DNA from: Paludicola sp. MB14-C6
GTDB taxonomy: Bacteria > Bacillota > Clostridia > Oscillospirales > Ruminococcaceae
Reading direction: 5' to 3'
Assembly (NCBI RefSeq): GCF_030908625.1
Contig: NZ_CP133133.1
Span: 434,001-498,000, forward strand
Length of the DNA: 64,000 nt
Under the pieces are notes generated by a model. The model had not been told where the DNA came from, did not search any database, and saw only the letters and a list, made by a program, of their open reading frames with translations. Shown piece by piece: positions 61,202 to 64,000 of this stretch. Position 1 is the first letter of the stretch, and every line of letters begins with the position of its first letter. Made by a program: the position numbers and the translations under genes.

Positions 61202-61796
61202 TTATGTTCACCCCTAACAATTCTGCAATTCGAGACATAAGCAATCCACAGGCTGCTTTTAACTGTGCTCTATTATTGTCGACAATTATTAGTTGTTCAT
61301 TCTTAATTGGTTCACCATAAACAACAGTTATTTCGCGTCGAATAAACTTTCTTTCACCATAACGAATTCCAACAGGAATAATGTCTGCATGAGTCATTGA
61401 TGCTACTAAAACAGCACCTGATTTGGCTTTTTTAAGTACTCCATCCTTAGAACGAGTTCCTTCGGGAAAAATCCCAAGTACTCCACCGGATTGAACTATG
61501 TTTACTGCTTTATCAATTGCAGCATGATCGCCTTTTCCTCTTGATACGGGAAATGCACCTAATTTACGAATGATAAAACCCAATATTGGATTTTGAAACA
61601 ATTCCTCTTTAGCCATAAAACAAACCTTGCGTTTAAATCCCAATCCAATAAAAAGTGGATCTAAATTTGAACGATGGTTGGATGCAAGTACAAATCCTCG
61701 ATCACTTGGTAGATTTTCTTTATTCTCAACTTTAATTTTAAAACCAAATCTCATAATAAATAGAACAACTTGTTGCGCAAATAAATAAAAAGTCAT
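61185..61796 (-). CDS. plsC: 1-acyl-sn-glycerol-3-phosphate acyltransferase
   Basis: 203 residues. The acyltransferase motifs are NHRSNLDP (HX4D-type, here ASNHRSNLDPLF), GAFPVSRGKGD, and FPEGTRSKDG. The enzyme adds the second acyl chain to make phosphatidic acid at the membrane. Between cmk and ispH-rpsA, 12 bases after cmk. Confidence 0.94.
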   Translation of the reverse strand: MTFYLFAQQVVLFIMRFGFKIKVENKENLPSDRGFVLASNHRSNLDPLFIGLGFKRKVCFMAKEELFQNPILGFIIRKLGAFPVSRGKGDHAAIDKAVNIVQSGGVLGIFPEGTRSKDGVLKKAKSGAVLVASMTHADIIPVGIRYGERKFIRREITVVYGEPIKNEQLIIVDNNRAQLKAACGLLMSRIAELLGVNINDNIS

Positions 61797-61808
61797 TTTT
61801 AACCTCCA

Positions 61809-62480
61809 TTATGAAATTTTAATTTGTTTTAAAATAATATTAGATAGTAGTTCAATGGATTGTTCCAATGAGTTGTCTGAAGTATCTACTAAAATTGCAT
61901 CCTCAGCTTGTTTTAATGGAGCTATTTCACGATGTGAATCATTATAATCTCGTTGTTTAATTTCTTCTAATAGCTTATCAAAATCAACTGTTTGACCTTT
62001 TTCCATATGCTCATCATATCGACGTTTTGCTCTCACTTCAGGAGAAGCCGTTAAAAATATTTTGACATCAGCATTTGGAAGTACTACTGTACCAATATCT
62101 CTTCCATCCATAATAACATCATTCACTTTTGTAATATTACGTTGTAAATCAAACAAAAACTCACGCACACATGGAATAGCTGATACATTAGAAGCGTGCA
62201 TTGACATCTCAGGGACACGTATTGCTTCAGATACATCTTCACCATTTAAAAAGACTCTTTGTGTTCCATCAACATATTTCAATTCAACTTGAATATTTTT
62301 TAGCATTGGTTGAATTCGTTCTTTGTCTGTTGTATTTACATCATTTCTACTTACATATAAACCAACAGCACGATAGAGTGCACCGGTATCTACATAGATA
62401 AAACCTATTTTTTTTGCGATTGCTTTTGCTATAGTACTTTTTCCTGCCCCCGCAGGCCCATCAATTGCGATTGCTTTCAT
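61809..62480 (-). CDS. cmk: Cytidylate kinase
   Basis: 223 residues starting at ATG 62480 (GGAGG upstream). P-loop IDGPAGAGKSTIAKA near residue 5, VDTGALYRAVG, MDGRDIGTVVLP and SPEVRAKRRYDE are diagnostic. It phosphorylates CMP and dCMP. Full length. Confidence 0.96.
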   Translation of the reverse strand: MKAIAIDGPAGAGKSTIAKAIAKKIGFIYVDTGALYRAVGLYVSRNDVNTTDKERIQPMLKNIQVELKYVDGTQRVFLNGEDVSEAIRVPEMSMHASNVSAIPCVREFLFDLQRNITKVNDVIMDGRDIGTVVLPNADVKIFLTASPEVRAKRRYDEHMEKGQTVDFDKLLEEIKQRDYNDSHREIAPLKQAEDAILVDTSDNSLEQSIELLSNIILKQIKIS

Positions 62481-62511
62481 TGCTGCCTCCAACTAGTGTA
62501 AATTTTTATCA

Positions 62512-63741
62512 TTAACAATTTAATCCAGCTAAATAACCTGTCGAAAATGCAATTTGCAGATTAAATCCGCCGGTATAGCCATCGACATCAATTACTTCTC
62601 CGGCAAAGAATAATCCGTTAATTAGCTTAGACTCCATTGTTTTTGGGTTAATTTCAGTTGTTTTAATTCCACCTGAAGTAATAATTGCTTCATCAATCGG
62701 TCTGAAATTACTAATTTCTATTTCTAAGCATTTTATTGCTTGTACTAAATCCTTACGCATTTCTTTCGTAATTTGATTAATCTTAGTAAAAGGCGGAATT
62801 TTTGAATTTGCAACGATAATGGGTATCATCTTTCGAGGCAATAACTCGCCTAAACCGTTAACAAAATCTTTATTCGCATTTTTTTGAAAATCGCGTAACA
62901 CTCTTGCATCAAGTTGTGATTCACTTAAACCAGGCTTTAAATCAATCGAAATAATATATCTATTTGGCTCCATTTCTTGAATATGAGAGCTTGCGCTTAA
63001 TATCAATGGTCCCGTTAATCCAAAATGAGTAAAGAGCATCTCACCAAGTTCTTTAAAAATCACTTTGTTCTTTTGCTTATCAAACAATGATACTTCAACG
63101 TTCTTTAAAGATAAGCCTTGTAAATCCTTACATACTTCGTCATTTGATTCCAAAGGAACTAAAGATGGCCTAATAGCAGTTATTGTATGGCCTAACGCTT
63201 TTGCTAATGCATAACCATCCCCGTTTGAGCCTGTTAAAGGATAAGAAAGTCCACCTGTTGCAATAATTACGCTAGAAGCTGAGTAATGCTCGCCGCTTTC
63301 ACATTTCACTCCGGTAATTTGTGCTTCTGATTGCGTTATGGCAATAACACGTTCAGCCTTAACAATTACATTGTTATGTTTGCAGCTATTTGCAAGTGCA
63401 TTACAAACATCGGCTGCCTTATCGGAAACGGGAAATACTCGATTGCCACGCTCTGTCTTTAACGGAACATTTTGCTCTTCAAAAAAAGCTTTGCTATCTT
63501 GCGTTGTAAATTGCGACAATGCACTATATAAAAATTTAGGATTAGTAGGAATGTTTTTCAAAAAGTCATTCAAATCGCAATCGTTCGTAACATTACATCT
63601 ACCTTTTCCTGTAATAAGAAGCTTTCTACCTAAACGTTCATTTTTATCTAATAATAGTACTTTTTTTTGATATTGGGCTGCAACAGAAGCCGCCATAAGA
63701 CCTGCTGCTCCACCGCCAATAACAATTACATCATATTTCAT
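62512..63741 (-). CDS. HI0933/BaiN-like flavoprotein
   Basis: 409 residues. FAD-binding start VIVIGGGAAGLMAASVAA, then KLLITGKGRCNVTND, and a late GEVIDVDGYTGGFNLQIAFSTG signature. The family is annotated as aminoacetone oxidase-like or as BaiN bile-acid reductase; the genuine substrate in most Clostridia is unknown. It precedes cmk by 31 bases and overlaps the upstream regulator gene by 4 bases (ATGA). Confidence 0.9.
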   Translation of the reverse strand: MKYDVIVIGGGAAGLMAASVAAQYQKKVLLLDKNERLGRKLLITGKGRCNVTNDCDLNDFLKNIPTNPKFLYSALSQFTTQDSKAFFEEQNVPLKTERGNRVFPVSDKAADVCNALANSCKHNNVIVKAERVIAITQSEAQITGVKCESGEHYSASSVIIATGGLSYPLTGSNGDGYALAKALGHTITAIRPSLVPLESNDEVCKDLQGLSLKNVEVSLFDKQKNKVIFKELGEMLFTHFGLTGPLILSASSHIQEMEPNRYIISIDLKPGLSESQLDARVLRDFQKNANKDFVNGLGELLPRKMIPIIVANSKIPPFTKINQITKEMRKDLVQAIKCLEIEISNFRPIDEAIITSGGIKTTEINPKTMESKLINGLFFAGEVIDVDGYTGGFNLQIAFSTGYLAGLNC

Positions 63742-64000
63742 TGATTATCCTCTGACTTTTGATAAACATCATATTCATCCCATATGCTTTCCAATTTATC
63801 AAATGTTTTTTTCAATTCATCGCCTTTTCTTAAGCCAACTGCAACAATCAGTGCATTTATTAAACTTAATGGTGCTACTAATGAGTCAACAAAAGAAACC
63901 ATGTCACTTCTTGCTTGTAAGAAAAAGTCTGCACTTTTTGCTAATGGTGAAGTTGCGCTATCTGTAATTGCAATTACTTTTGCACCTTGGTTTGCAGCAA
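63738..64000 (-). CDS. RpiR-family regulator, C-terminal SIS domain, cut by window edge
   Basis: The visible 87 residues (NQGAKVIAITDSATSPLAKSAD in outline, then FVDSLVAPLSLINALIVAVG) are the end of a SIS sugar-phosphate-binding domain in the arrangement of MurR/RpiR regulators. The gene runs beyond the right edge, so the N-terminal HTH is not seen. Its stop overlaps the start of the flavoprotein gene (ATGA). Confidence 0.8.
   Translation of the reverse strand, partial: AANQGAKVIAITDSATSPLAKSADFFLQARSDMVSFVDSLVAPLSLINALIVAVGLRKGDELKKTFDKLESIWDEYDVYQKSEDNQ

Noticed and set aside
1..64000. tRNA or rRNA genes
   Set aside because: I saw no cloverleaf with a conserved T-loop or CCA end and no rRNA-like stretch; a tRNAscan-SE run would settle this.

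Overview
The window comes from an AT-rich, spore-forming, anaerobic Firmicute, most likely a gut clostridium of the Ruminococcaceae/Oscillospirales type. The evidence is a gerA-gerB-gerC germinant receptor operon, yqfC/yqfD and ylbJ sporulation genes, a Cys-type sulfatase, a B12-dependent ribonucleotide reductase, queH, an IspH-ribosomal protein S1 fusion, HPr kinase and a T-box metG leader. Genus and species cannot be fixed from the sequence alone.

Positions 1 to about 10,190 are the right-hand end of a prophage or prophage-like element. It runs from a truncated DNA methylase at the left edge through an early/replication module on the minus strand: ArpU/RinA-like regulator, ASCH protein, VRR-NUC nuclease, several Cys-rich microproteins, a PAPS-reductase-like protein and an HUH rolling-circle Rep. 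An immunity region (Cro-like, CI-like, overlapping face-to-face promoters, palindromes), a lone HsdR_N nuclease and a large serine integrase follow. The element ends inside a short host gene whose 5' part survives at 10171-10296. Between rep and the gene upstream of it lies a near-ideal small-RNA unit: a consensus sigma-A promoter, about 80 nt, then a strong terminator. It is transcribed antisense to the rep leader. With a hairpin and direct repeats next to it, this resembles the copy-control/origin region of a rolling-circle plasmid and is my main candidate for something new.

Positions 10,464-35,561 are mostly core chromosome: pcrA, the ger operon, hprK-PHP-sulfatase, a yetF-like/DUF4363 pair, nrdR, a flotillin gene broken by an in-frame TGA, an intact IS256-family element with 8-bp target duplication, typA, metG-tatD under a T-box, two TIM-barrel proteins, degV and a class B sortase.

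Positions 36,003-53,069 form a glycan-degradation locus. Three secreted enzymes (GH18 with three nearly identical repeats, and two GH85 endo-beta-N-acetylglucosaminidases) are followed by a membrane-anchored GDPD, an MFS transporter and a GH20-GPH transporter-GH3 operon, with a divergent AraC-type regulator. The simplest reading is outside cleavage of chitobiose-core N-glycans or chitin-like material, uptake of the products, then trimming in the cytoplasm.

Positions 53,170-64,000 hold sporulation genes (yqfD, yqfC, ylbJ), queH, nrdJ with a tandem NrdR operator, and a conserved clostridial cluster: RpiR-type regulator, BaiN/HI0933-like flavoprotein, cmk, plsC, ispH-rpsA. Many genes are separated by clear hairpin terminators, which define the transcription units well.
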